Source: a bacterium (GTDB taxonomy: Bacteria; Vulcanimicrobiota; JABDET01). Taken from it: 64,000 nucleotides of DNA. Under the pieces are notes generated by a model. The model made no database searches and was not told the origin of the DNA. It saw only the letters and a program-made list of their open reading frames with translations. Of this stretch, positions 1-8,503 are shown one piece after another (the stretch's first letter is position 1; each line of letters opens with the position of its first letter). The position numbers and the translations under genes were made by a program. The stretch covers positions 1 to 64,000 of the forward strand of contig JAKAVV010000011.1 in NCBI GenBank assembly GCA_021817145.1, in the 5' to 3' direction.

Positions 1-2
1 GA

Positions 3-662
3 TTAACCCCTTTTGACCCTGACACCATTCGCGTCCAGCGGTACTACTGCAGAACCCACCAACGCTTCTTCACTGAAATCCCTTCTTCTCTTCTGCCAAG
101 AGTCCACTATACTGCCCCTGTTGTCACCTTTTCTCTCGATTATTTTATCTTCCCTAACTATTTAAAATACCGCAGAACCAAACATCTAAGCCGTGGGCGT
201 GCGTGGAGAAAAGAGCCGAAGATTCATTCCACTTCGAAGTTGAGAGACCAGATAATGAAGAATGAAGAGTTGAAGGAAGATCTGCTGAATCGGCTGGCAA
301 AGCAGAGGGCAGTGCAGGCAGAAAGAGGGGAAGAGTGGCAGAATGATTTGCAGGGGCAGTTGGAAAGGCAGAACAGTCAGGTGCTGGAGGGGCAGAGCAA
401 GCTGGAGAGGCAGAAGGAGCAGCTTCCTTCACTTCCTCATCAGAGGACAATTCGCAGATGGATAAGAGTGCTTTCTGCTGGATGGGATCATCTGCATAAA
501 ACCGTGGCTCGCTATTTTGATAAATGGTGGAATCTTTTTTGGTATCGGATGAGAAGTGGGGTTTTTGATCTTTTTTCTCTGCAGTCTTTTCTGAATGGAT
601 TATCCTGGGAGGAGAAGAGGAGGGGATCTCCTTACTACTACGCTTTTGTTCGTTCCCCGTAA
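3..662 (+). CDS. Partial zinc-ribbon/transposase-associated protein (DUF6431-like), 5' end outside window
   Basis: The frame is open from the window edge to a stop at 662 (219 residues visible). The first 45 residues read like the end of a zinc-ribbon and helix region found in transposase-linked proteins: RYYCRTHQRFFTEIPSSLLP, then an aromatic YTAPVVTFSLDYFIF stretch. A basic, glutamine-rich coiled-coil-like part and a C-terminal aromatic helix (RWIRVLSAGW) follow. An internal ATG at 240 exists, but the homology-like part lies upstream of it, so it is probably not the start. The family call is from memory of the pattern and is weak. The neighbourhood of broken transposases supports a mobile-element origin. 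Confidence 0.45.
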   Translation, partial: LTPFDPDTIRVQRYYCRTHQRFFTEIPSSLLPRVHYTAPVVTFSLDYFIFPNYLKYRRTKHLSRGRAWRKEPKIHSTSKLRDQIMKNEELKEDLLNRLAKQRAVQAERGEEWQNDLQGQLERQNSQVLEGQSKLERQKEQLPSLPHQRTIRRWIRVLSAGWDHLHKTVARYFDKWWNLFWYRMRSGVFDLFSLQSFLNGLSWEEKRRGSPYYYAFVRSP

Positions 663-1024
663 CAAATTATGTTTTTCTTTTTATGTTTCTCTTTCTCTCA
701 AACCATTATTAATCTCTCTTAAGCAGTTATTTGTTTTTTTCCCAATAGTTTTTTCATATTAATTTTTCTTAAGCGATTCTCTTCTTTTTATATAATTTTT
801 CTCTAATTGTTTTCTCTTTTTCATAATAATTTTCCATAATGATTATTTTTCTTAATTTTAAGATTTATTTTAAGATTTATTGTGAGATTTATTTCTTTAA
901 AGAGTTATTTTTGCTCAAGAAAGAGAATTGAAGAAGAATATATTTTAAGGGAATAATGGTTTGCTTTTTTCAAAGTTGATTAGTGAGTAGAGAGGATGGG
1001 TTGACCAGTCCATTTTGTCCGTAA
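663..1024. other. AT-rich, pyrimidine-rich gene-free stretch
   Basis: About 360 bases with no plausible gene. The plus strand is strongly T-rich with long runs of C and T and several near-repeats of short words such as CTTAAG and AGATTTATT. No terminator hairpin, tRNA or clear promoter was found. It separates two transposase remnants and looks like decaying intergenic sequence. Confidence 0.6.
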
Positions 1025-1267
1025 TTGTCAATTTTCCCAAACACGCCCCCCTTGCTGTATGGAATGCGCGCTGTAAGGCAGAAAGAGGTTATCCGGGATG
1101 ATAAAGGGCTTAAGAATTTTCTTAGGCCCAAGGGCAGGATTTATTTTGTAGATGGGATGCATCCTCAACACAATGCGATGTCTGCGCGCGAATGGATAGA
1201 GAAAATGGGTCAGCGATGGTTGAATTGTGAGAAAAAATATTTAACGAAACTGCCGCTTCCTTCTTGA
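1025..1267 (+). pseudogene. IS630-family transposase remnant
   Basis: An 80-residue open frame starting at a TTG. The segment RIYFVDGMHPQHNAMSAREW matches the pattern around the first catalytic aspartate of IS630-type (Tc1/mariner-like) transposases, where an aspartate sits before HPxHN. The N-terminal helix-turn-helix and the remaining DDE residues are missing, so this is a fragment of a protein that is normally about 340 residues. It ends inside the istA remnant read from the other strand. The IS630 assignment rests on this single motif. Confidence 0.5.
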
Positions 1268-1650
1268 CAATCTCTTGCGAAATGTAAAAGCGAATAGGCG
1301 TGCTTCAAATTCTCGAAGGTCAGAAACTTTTAAACCTCTTAAGAACTGTTCCTGGTTAAGAACTGTTCCTGGATCGTGAAAAGGGCGTTCCACTTTTCCT
1401 TTGGTTTGGGCTTGGTAAGGTTGACAAGCCATGGGTTCAATACCCTAAAGCCCGCAAAATTTCAGAAAGTCATCCTGGTATCCGATGACTCCATTTTTCC
1501 GATGGGTGAGAATCATCTGCTTCGGATTGTCAATCCAGAGTTCTCAAGGGGCTCCTCCAAAAGTGCAAAAAGCCGCTTGAATGGCTCGCATAATATCGAA
1601 TCGAGTAAGGGTTAAGGAAAAGGTGTAATCTTTGTATCGGCTGCAACTTA
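1241..1650 (-). pseudogene. istA: IS21-family transposase IstA remnant
   Basis: Read on the minus strand, three pieces of an IstA integrase core line up in one frame but are split by stop codons. They are FSLTLTRFDIMRAIQAAF..FGGAP (about 1650-1555), ELWIDNPKQMILTHRKNGVI (about 1550-1450), and CQPYQAQTKGKVERPF (1432-1380), the hallmark IstA motif. A TGA follows FGGAP and a TAG follows FLKFCGL. A 17-base tandem duplication disrupts the region after KVERPF. The N-terminal HTH and the partner istB are absent, so the element is dead. Confidence 0.75.
1339..1372. repeat. Perfect tandem 17-base duplication inside istA remnant
   Basis: The same 17 bases occur twice back to back (1339-1355 and 1356-1372). 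The unit length is not a multiple of three, so the duplication shifts the frame just after the KVERPF motif of the transposase remnant. Confidence 0.9.
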
Positions 1651-1688
1651 AGGATCACTTGATGGAGATAAATTTTGACGGACTGCTC

Positions 1689-1835
1689 TTAGACAGGAAG
1701 CATCCATTCTTTCCAGTCATATTGAGCCTGCTGAGCGAACCATAAACATTGTGAACCCAGGTTCGCTTTCTGTAAAACTTTTGCCGCTTCTAAATCCATT
1801 TGAGCTTGCTGCAAAAATGCTTGCCACCACTTCAT
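1689..1835 (-). pseudogene. HEPN-domain protein, short or truncated
   Basis: A 48-residue frame starting at ATG 1835, which overlaps the stop of the upstream gene (TGATG). The sequence MKWWQAFLQQAQMDLEAAKV then LWFAQQAQYDWKEW resembles the first two helices of HEPN proteins, including the usual AxxDLxxA and FxxQQAxE-like signatures. HEPN proteins are normally about 120-140 residues, so most of the second half, with the RNase-type RxxxxH motif, is lost. HEPN genes usually sit beside a nucleotidyltransferase gene, which fits the coupled upstream gene. Confidence 0.5.
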
Positions 1836-2248
1836 CAGATTTTTTTTGGCACTCTAAACTGACTGCTTAAGAGTTCCCACCTTTTCTTTGCTTCAGAATT
1901 TCCCACATATACTTCCCCTTTCGCAATAAAAGGGCGCAAAAGGGAATCTTTATCTCTTACAGCAGCCTCAAGTTCTTGCCAAGAACAAGGAATCACAACA
2001 CTAGGAGCTGGGAAGATAGAAGAATCGGTAAAACGATACGGAATTAGTCTTTCAGTGAAAACACTTGACTTGTTATCTTCAACCTCCAGCATATAAAACT
2101 CTGGATCAGGTTCTTCTTTAATATAACCCATGATTAAATCACAAGGAAATGCTGAATTTTTTTTATGAGCTTTCGCCAGCTCATTTGCTAACTCCCCATA
2201 TTTTTTCTCTTCGTACAATCGTTGGTATTTCTTTAACGCAACATTCAT
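1835..2248 (-). CDS. Hypothetical protein, possibly the partner of the HEPN gene
   Basis: 137 residues from ATG 2248. The reading frame stays open further upstream, but that part lies over the start of the divergent DUF92 gene and is not protein-like, so the internal ATG with a purine-rich leader is preferred. The N-terminus is lysine-rich and helical (KKYQRLYEEKKYGELANEL). The C-terminal part (SWQELEAAVRDKDSLLRPFI then GEVYVG) is reminiscent of the tail of minimal nucleotidyltransferases paired with HEPN proteins. The catalytic GSxxxG and DxD motifs of that family are not visible. Function is unknown. Confidence 0.45.
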   Translation of the reverse strand: MNVALKKYQRLYEEKKYGELANELAKAHKKNSAFPCDLIMGYIKEEPDPEFYMLEVEDNKSSVFTERLIPYRFTDSSIFPAPSVVIPCSWQELEAAVRDKDSLLRPFIAKGEVYVGNSEAKKRWELLSSQFRVPKKI

Positions 2249-2360
2249 AAGTTTTTTCTTCGCTGTTCGATAATTTCTTCCTTCGACCTGGAAGACAGGT
2301 GTTATTCCAAAGCTTATGCAAGAAAAGGGAAAGAAAACTCGAAATTGAAGCTCAAACAAA

Positions 2361-3083
2361 ATGCTCTTTTCTCCATTCGTTTTCAACCTAATCATAGGAT
2401 TTATTTTAAGTTCCCTCATTTCAATTTCTGCGGCAAAACGGAAAATGCTAACCAAAGATGGAGCTGCAGCAGCAGCCCTTATTGGAGGGATTGTATTCGG
2501 ATTTGGAGGTTTTAAATGGGGAGTTCTTCTTGTTTTATTTTTTACAGCAAGCAGTCTGCTGACTCTCTGGAAAGCCAAAGATAAAACTCAGCCTGAACAC
2601 AAAAAAGGGCGGTCTGCTGGACAGGTGCTTGGGAGTGGAGGGGTGGCAGCTGGTTTTGCTTTAGCCCATGGGCTGACCCCTTTTTACAAAGGAATCATAA
2701 CCCATGCGAATCTCTTGACAGCCATTGGATTTGCCGGCGCAATTTCAGCGGTATGCGCTGATACATGGGCAGCTGAAATTGGAATGTTGAGCTCTTCTGC
2801 GCCTAAACTCATAACAACTGGGGAACCGGTTAAACTGGGCGCATCAGGTGGAATAACCTGGCTTGGGACTGCAGGAGGAGCAGCAGGGGGGGGATTTACA
2901 GCGATTTTCAGCGCACTTTTACTTCACACGCCAATTACTGTCATCTGGTTCTCTGGATTTTCAGCCATGCTTTTGGACAGTTTGATGGGAGCTGTTCTTG
3001 AAGACAAATACCCTTTATTTACCAATAGTTCCGTTAATTTTTTTGCTTCCTTGTTTGGATCTGCGCTCTCCCTTTTACTCTGA
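2361..3083 (+). CDS. DUF92 family integral membrane protein
   Basis: 240 residues with about six hydrophobic segments. The family's features are visible: the TKDGAAAAALIGGIVFGFGG stretch near residue 30, GRSAGQVLGSGGVAAG near 84, and the ADTWAAEIG motif near 132. Relatives include eukaryotic TMEM19 and plant and cyanobacterial VTE6, a phytyl-phosphate kinase, so a role phosphorylating an isoprenoid phosphate in the membrane is possible but not shown here. It is convergent with smpB (one base between the stops) and divergent from the 1835-2248 gene. Confidence 0.8.
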   Translation: MLFSPFVFNLIIGFILSSLISISAAKRKMLTKDGAAAAALIGGIVFGFGGFKWGVLLVLFFTASSLLTLWKAKDKTQPEHKKGRSAGQVLGSGGVAAGFALAHGLTPFYKGIITHANLLTAIGFAGAISAVCADTWAAEIGMLSSSAPKLITTGEPVKLGASGGITWLGTAGGAAGGGFTAIFSALLLHTPITVIWFSGFSAMLLDSLMGAVLEDKYPLFTNSSVNFFASLFGSALSLLL

Positions 3084-3084
3084 C

Positions 3085-3561
3085 TCAAAAATCCCTATTT
3101 TTAAAAGCTCTTTCCATTTCTCTTCTGGCATCCTTTTCCCGAAGGGCTTCCCTTTTATCATACAGTTTTTTCCCTCGAGCCAGCGCCAGATCCACTTTTG
3201 CCCATCCATGTTTGAAATAAATCTTAACAGGGATTAAAGAGTACCCTTTTTGATTGATTTTTCCGATTAATTTCCGAATTTCATATCGTTTTAACAGCAG
3301 TCTTCTTTTCCTTTTAGAATCAGGCTGAAAAGGGGAACCTTTATCCCATACATCAATATGCATCCCATACATCCAGATCTCATTTTTTTCAGGTCGGGCA
3401 AAAGCATCTTGAAGGGAAACGTTCCCTGCTCTCAAACTTTTAACTTCAGAACCAACCAGCTCAATTCCCGCTTCAAAAAACTCCTCTAATTCCCATTCAT
3501 GCCTGGCTTTTCGATTAACAGCCACCACTTTTTCATCTTTATCCTTCTTTACTCCACTCAT
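3085..3561 (-). CDS. smpB: SsrA-binding protein SmpB
   Basis: 158 residues, the normal SmpB length. It binds tmRNA and delivers it to stalled ribosomes for trans-translation. Visible family signatures are VNRKARHEWELEEFFEAGIE, LVGSEVKSLR, NVSLQDAFA, and the basic C-terminal tail (RGKKLYDKREALREKDARRE) that enters the mRNA channel. The start overlaps the stop of the upstream thioesterase gene by four bases (ATGA), so the two are translationally coupled. No tmRNA gene lies in the window. Confidence 0.97.
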   Translation of the reverse strand: MSGVKKDKDEKVVAVNRKARHEWELEEFFEAGIELVGSEVKSLRAGNVSLQDAFARPEKNEIWMYGMHIDVWDKGSPFQPDSKRKRRLLLKRYEIRKLIGKINQKGYSLIPVKIYFKHGWAKVDLALARGKKLYDKREALREKDARREMERAFKNRDF

Positions 3562-3989
3562 GACTGCTTAAGGATATCATCCACTTTGGCAAAAAGACCT
3601 TTCCCAGACGCGATGATTTCATTCTTAGAATCCATAATCTCAGCTTCTGCTTCGGCCATTTTATCTCGAACTTTCAGAATCCAGGCTTTTCCTTTTAAGA
3701 CCTCCTCTACAAATGCTTTTTTCCTAAAAACAACCTCCATTTTTGCGGTTACTGTTGGCATGTTTTCATAAAATAAAGCATAAATCATCAGCTCATCCAA
3801 TACTGTTGAAAGAATCCCCCCATGAACAACCCCTCCATACCCTTGAAATTCTTTAGAAAAAATAAATTCAGATACGGCTATCTTTCTGGAATGAGAACCA
3901 ACCCTTTCTTCTCGGGGTTCAATCTTTAATTTTAATCCTGAAAGATTTTTTTCTCCACAGGCAAAACAAAAACCATCAATAATTAACAA
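3558..3989 (-). CDS. Hotdog-fold thioesterase (PaaI/4HBT type)
   Basis: 143 residues. The pattern CFACGEKNLSGLKLKI, then FQGYGGVVHGGILSTVLDEL near residue 50, is that of single-domain hotdog thioesterases, where the HGG loop and the helix-borne Asp/Glu form the active site on an acyl-CoA. The substrate cannot be read from sequence. It sits between coaE and smpB on the same strand with tight spacing (1 base after coaE, 4-base overlap with smpB), so it is likely part of one transcript with polA and the S1 gene or downstream of them. Confidence 0.85.
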   Translation of the reverse strand: MLIIDGFCFACGEKNLSGLKLKIEPREERVGSHSRKIAVSEFIFSKEFQGYGGVVHGGILSTVLDELMIYALFYENMPTVTAKMEVVFRKKAFVEEVLKGKAWILKVRDKMAEAEAEIMDSKNEIIASGKGLFAKVDDILKQS

Positions 3990-3990
3990 G

Positions 3991-4584
3991 CTAACTTAAT
4001 GCCCTTGACAAAAAAGCCTGCCATTTCTTTTCAAGAGAGAGTTTAAACTCTCCCAGTGTTCCATTGTTATGAATAATCTGATCGGCATAGGCTCGCCTCT
4101 CTTCTCCAGACATCTGACTTTTTATCATGGCTTCGGCTTTTTCTTTGGAGATCTTATCCCTTTCCATCAATCTTTTTATCTGAATCTCAGGAGAAACATC
4201 AATAACCCAAATTTCATCCACTGTATGATGCAGTCCTGTTTCAATCAATAAAGGAGCAGTCAAAACACAAATTCTATCTTTTCTCTCCCCAATCCTTTCC
4301 ACCATTTTATCAAAAATACGAGGGTGCAGAATCTGATTTAATTTCTCGCGATCTTCCCGAGAAGAAAAGATCAAATCCCTAAGAATTTGGCGGTTTAACA
4401 CTCCATTCTCAAATACCTGAGGAAAAACTTCTTTTATCTCATTCTGAACCTCAGGGCGAGAGATCACTTCTCTTGATACCTGATCAGCATCTACCACATA
4501 AGCCCCTAATTCTGCCAGAAAGAGGCTTGCTTCAGATTTTCCGCTGCCTGCTCCCCCAGTTAATCCAATAACAAGATCAGGCAT
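3991..4584 (-). CDS. coaE: Dephospho-CoA kinase
   Basis: About 197 residues from ATG 4584. The frame extends further upstream, but this methionine is followed at once by the CoaE N-terminus PDLVIGLTGGAGSGKSEA, whose GxxGxGKS is the P-loop. The enzyme phosphorylates the 3'-hydroxyl of dephospho-CoA, the last step of CoA synthesis. Further signatures are DADQVSREV and HPRIFDKM, with the LIETGLHHTVDEIWVID region behind them. It overlaps the end of the S1 gene by 8 bases, suggesting coupled translation. Confidence 0.96.
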   Translation of the reverse strand: MPDLVIGLTGGAGSGKSEASLFLAELGAYVVDADQVSREVISRPEVQNEIKEVFPQVFENGVLNRQILRDLIFSSREDREKLNQILHPRIFDKMVERIGERKDRICVLTAPLLIETGLHHTVDEIWVIDVSPEIQIKRLMERDKISKEKAEAMIKSQMSGEERRAYADQIIHNNGTLGEFKLSLEKKWQAFLSRALS

Positions 4585-5761
4585 TTTGAGAATCGCCTGA
4601 CTGCATTTTGGCAACACTCTCCAATTTATCACCTAAAATATCTTTAACTGTTAAAGGACGATCTTCCTGAGAATTCAGATAATATCCATAATCTTCAGAA
4701 ACTTCTTTTTTCGAAAGCAGCATTTTTCTTAAATCAGGCTGAATATCCAGAATCTTAACTTTAACCTGTTCCCCTTCTTTTACAACTTCGGCAGGATCTA
4801 AAACTCTTTCATGAGATAATTCTGATAAAGGAATCAGTCCTTCCACTCCTGGCAGAACCTCCACAAAAACATATTTTTTTGCAATCCTGCTAATTGTTCC
4901 ACTGACAACACCGCCAACTTTATACTCTTCTGGCAGCTGGGTCCAAGGATCAGGCAGAGCTTTCCTCAAAGAAAGAGAAACCCTCTCTTTCTCAGGCTCA
5001 AAACCCAAAACAACCACTTCTACTTTATCCCCGATCTTCACCACATCAGATGGGTGTTTTACTCTTCTCCAGGATAATTCGCTTAAATGCACCAGCCCAT
5101 CCACTCCTCCAAGATCCACAAATGCGCCAAAGGGAACAATGCGAACAACAGAACCAGTCCGAAATTCTCCAGGATAGATCTGCTTCCAAAATGTGTCTTT
5201 TCTCGCTTTTCTCTCTTCTTCTGCTGCTTCGCGGTGGGATAAAACCACTCTTCTTTTCTGTTCATCCATATCTAAAACTTTCAATGGCAGTGTTTCTCCA
5301 ATATAATCCTCTAAATTCTTCGGAGCTTGTCTTCCTTTTCCCGCATGGCTGATAGGAATAAATCCTCTTAATCCAAGATCCACAACAAGCCCGCCCTTCA
5401 CTTTTTCCACAACCAGCCCATGAATAATCTTCCCTGTTTCTTTTGCTTCTTTAATGCGCAGCCAGGCTTTCTCCAGCTCAGCTCTTTTCCGAGAAAGCAC
5501 AAGCCCTCCTTCTTCATCCCCCGTTTTTAAAACGAAAACCTCAAGCTCATCCCCTATTTTAACCAAATCTTTAGGATTCAAATTGGATCGGAAACTTATT
5601 TCTTCGAGAGGGATCACCCCTTCTGTTTTCCCGCCGATATCCACTAAAATTTGATTGGCATCAATTTGAACCACTTTCCCTTTTATCACTTCTCCAGGAT
5701 TAAAATTGATAAACGTTTTTTCATAAGCCCCTGTTTCAATTTTCTCTTCTTGTGTTTCCAT
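4577..5761 (-). CDS. rpsA: S1 RNA-binding domain protein, ribosomal protein S1-like
   Basis: 394 residues with four S1 domains at roughly 22-92, 108-175, 194-267 and 279-350. Each ends in the typical LSKRxA/LSLRKA-type strand, and the third shows the strong signature PFGAFVDLGGVDGLVHLSEL. Four domains is the size seen in Gram-positive and many deep-branching S1 proteins (the proteobacterial protein has six). It probably binds mRNA at the ribosome. It lies between polA and coaE on the minus strand. Whether it is true ribosomal S1 or a YpfD-like paralogue cannot be settled from one locus. Confidence 0.85.
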   Translation of the reverse strand: METQEEKIETGAYEKTFINFNPGEVIKGKVVQIDANQILVDIGGKTEGVIPLEEISFRSNLNPKDLVKIGDELEVFVLKTGDEEGGLVLSRKRAELEKAWLRIKEAKETGKIIHGLVVEKVKGGLVVDLGLRGFIPISHAGKGRQAPKNLEDYIGETLPLKVLDMDEQKRRVVLSHREAAEEERKARKDTFWKQIYPGEFRTGSVVRIVPFGAFVDLGGVDGLVHLSELSWRRVKHPSDVVKIGDKVEVVVLGFEPEKERVSLSLRKALPDPWTQLPEEYKVGGVVSGTISRIAKKYVFVEVLPGVEGLIPLSELSHERVLDPAEVVKEGEQVKVKILDIQPDLRKMLLSKKEVSEDYGYYLNSQEDRPLTVKDILGDKLESVAKMQSGDSQNA

Positions 5762-5833
5762 GCTGCATCACCTCTTTCTAGCAATTGTGAAATTGTTCGC
5801 GAACCATTCGTAAAATCCCCTGTCAACTTCCCA

Positions 5834-8455
5834 CTATTCTCTATCCAGCTCCATCCATGTTTCGACATCGCTCCAATTTTTCCCTGATTCCATGTCAACC
5901 ACTAAGGGCACATCCAATTTTACCACCTGTTCCATTTCTTGTTTTATCAGTGAAGCCAGTTCAGATTCACACGACTCCTCCAATTCAAAAACCAGTTCAT
6001 CATGAACCTGCATAGTCATCATGGCATTTTCTGGAGGGAGCTTTTCCGAAATTCGTATCATTGCCAGTTTAATGAGATCCGCTGCGCTCCCTTGAAGAGG
6101 GGTATTAAGTCCAATCCGTTCCCCCTGTTTTCTAGCCATCTGATTCTTGCTGTAAAGTTCAGGCACCTGTCGAATCCTTCCGAACAGAGTACGTGTCAAT
6201 CCTGATTCCCGAGCTGACTCAAGAGAGGCATTGAGATACTCTTCCACCTGTTTAAAACGATCGAAATATTTCCTAATATAATCTTTTGCTTCTTCTTTTC
6301 CTATCCCAAGATTTTGCGATAATCCATACTCTGTCATGCCGTAAAGAATCCCAAAATTCACGCTTTTTGCCTGGTGTCTCATCTCAGGAGTCACAAACTC
6401 AGGAGAAACCCCAAAAATCTCGCTGGCTGTCCGTAAATGAATATCCTCATTTTTTTCAAAAGCTTCTATCAAAAGCGGATCTTTTGAAAAATGAGCCATT
6501 AACCTCAGTTCAATTTGGGAATAATCCGCGCTTAAAATCTTCCATCCTGGTTTTTCAGCAGTCACCGCTTTTCTGATCTTTTTCCCAAAAACACCTCTCA
6601 CAGGAATGTTTTGCAAATTCGGATCCCTTGAAGAAAGTCTTCCCGTGGATGCTCCTGTCTGAACATAAGTGGTATGGAGCCTGCCTGTTAGAGGAGAGAT
6701 CAATTTTGGAAAAACATCCACATAAGTATTTTGAAGTTTTGAAACTTCTCGGTACTGAAGAAGAAGGCGAGCAATACGGTAATCCTCAGCTAATCGCTCC
6801 AATTCTTCACTGTCAGTGGAATAACCGGTTTTTATTTTTCTCCCTTTTGACAGCTTGAGTTTTTCGTAAAGAATTTCAGCCAGCTGCTTTGTAGAATTTA
6901 AATTAAAAAGCTGTCCTGCTTCCAGATAAATTTGAGCCTCGCATTCAGCCAAAAATCTTTTCATCTCATCAGAAAGAGTTTGCAAATAAGGAAGATCCAG
7001 ATAAATCCCGTTTAATTCCATTTCAGCCAGAACTCTGCTTAAAGGAACTTCAATGGTTTTATAAAGAGATTCTAAAAAATAAACTTGGAGCTTTACTTTT
7101 AGCTCAAGAGCTAATTCTCGCATCACTGAAACTTGATGAGCCGTAAAAAAAGGGATCCCCCCTTCTTCACATGCCTCGGGAATTTTTTTCCCAAGATATT
7201 GAAAAGCCAAACTGCTGATTGAAGGATCAGAGTGCAGCGGGTTGACAAGCCAGCCTGTTAACAACAGATCATGAACCTCCCAGTCCGGCGTTTTCACCTT
7301 TTCTTGGAGGGCAGCCAGCTCAAAAGATTTCCAGCAGTAAGTAAAAATCTGTTTTTTTTCAGGGAACAAAAACATCTGCAGCAGCGCCTCTGGAACAAGA
7401 GAAGGAGAAACAACAAACCTTTCTTTTGAAGGGAGCTCAACAGCGAGATAAGACTGCTTTAAAAAAGGGGAGGGAGCAGGATAAAGAAAGCAGGAAGCCT
7501 GTTCATTATTTCGAAACAATTCCAGCATTTTCTTTACCTTTTCTTGATCCGATACAAAATCGAACTGAATGGCAGCAGAAGTATCCAGAGAAACAGAGGA
7601 CGCAGGCTTAAATTTAGAGGCTAACTTTTTAAACTCCAATTCCTGAAAAAAAGAGTTTAATTCATTATGAGAAAAAGGAGAAATAAGACAAGCTTCAGGA
7701 TTGAACTGGACTGGAGCATCTCGATGAAGGGTTACTAACTCTTTATTCCTAAGTATCTGTTCTTTATATTCCAGCAGTTTCTCTTTCCATTTGCCTGACA
7801 GGGATTCTGATTTTAAAAACATATTTTCCAATCCCCCTGTTTTACGCAGTAAATCAGCAGCTGTTTTAAACCCAATCCCAGGAACCCCCTGAATATTGTC
7901 GCTTGAATCCCCAACAAGAGACTTTAAATCCACCCATTTTTCTGGAGGAACTCCAAACTTGCTCTCCATTTCTGAAGGAGTGTATCGGATAAACTGACTG
8001 GTTCCTTTCTGACTCGCCAAAACAGATGTCTTAGAACTGACCAGCTGCAGCAGATCCAGGTCCGCCGATAGAATAATAATTTGATCCGCTTCTGGTTCTG
8101 CTTGAGAAACAACCGCAGCAATAAAATCATCTGCTTCATATCCGGGGTCAGCCACAACTGGAACTTTTAGAATTTCAAAAAATCGCTCGATCAAAGGAAT
8201 CTGAATTTGAAAATCATCAGGAGGTTTTTTCCTTGTGGCTTTATATTCAGGATGCAAATCTAAGCGAAAAGCTGGAACAGCCCGATCAAAAAAGATCATC
8301 ATAGAGGTTGGTTTCTCATCTTCCAAAATCTTAAATGTCATGTTCACAACCCCTAAAACAGCTTGTGTCGGGGTTCCTGAAGAAGTGGAAAGGGGTGGCA
8401 GAGCATAAAACGCTCGATAAGCTAAGGAATGCCCATCAATTAAAAGAAGTTTCAT
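5834..8455 (-). CDS. polA: DNA polymerase I
   Basis: 873 residues, typical length. The N-terminal 5'-3' exonuclease (about 1-285) begins MKLLLIDGHSLAYRAFYALP and keeps the acidic metal-binding segments (DPGYEADDFI, DLDLLQL, VGDSSDNIQGVPGIG). The polymerase part (about 490-873) has motif A DYSQIELR at 644, motif B with K697 (RHQAKSVNFGILYG), and motif C QVHDE near 815. In the middle 3'-5' exonuclease-like domain the DxE of motif Exo I is not present, so proofreading is probably lost, as in Bacillus and Thermus enzymes. It is followed by the S1 gene after 72 bases. Confidence 0.97.
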   Translation of the reverse strand: MKLLLIDGHSLAYRAFYALPPLSTSSGTPTQAVLGVVNMTFKILEDEKPTSMMIFFDRAVPAFRLDLHPEYKATRKKPPDDFQIQIPLIERFFEILKVPVVADPGYEADDFIAAVVSQAEPEADQIIILSADLDLLQLVSSKTSVLASQKGTSQFIRYTPSEMESKFGVPPEKWVDLKSLVGDSSDNIQGVPGIGFKTAADLLRKTGGLENMFLKSESLSGKWKEKLLEYKEQILRNKELVTLHRDAPVQFNPEACLISPFSHNELNSFFQELEFKKLASKFKPASSVSLDTSAAIQFDFVSDQEKVKKMLELFRNNEQASCFLYPAPSPFLKQSYLAVELPSKERFVVSPSLVPEALLQMFLFPEKKQIFTYCWKSFELAALQEKVKTPDWEVHDLLLTGWLVNPLHSDPSISSLAFQYLGKKIPEACEEGGIPFFTAHQVSVMRELALELKVKLQVYFLESLYKTIEVPLSRVLAEMELNGIYLDLPYLQTLSDEMKRFLAECEAQIYLEAGQLFNLNSTKQLAEILYEKLKLSKGRKIKTGYSTDSEELERLAEDYRIARLLLQYREVSKLQNTYVDVFPKLISPLTGRLHTTYVQTGASTGRLSSRDPNLQNIPVRGVFGKKIRKAVTAEKPGWKILSADYSQIELRLMAHFSKDPLLIEAFEKNEDIHLRTASEIFGVSPEFVTPEMRHQAKSVNFGILYGMTEYGLSQNLGIGKEEAKDYIRKYFDRFKQVEEYLNASLESARESGLTRTLFGRIRQVPELYSKNQMARKQGERIGLNTPLQGSAADLIKLAMIRISEKLPPENAMMTMQVHDELVFELEESCESELASLIKQEMEQVVKLDVPLVVDMESGKNWSDVETWMELDRE

Positions 8456-8503
8456 GGTTTCATTCCAGAGGGAGAGACGTATTTAAAAACTTCTTCTACT
8501 AAA

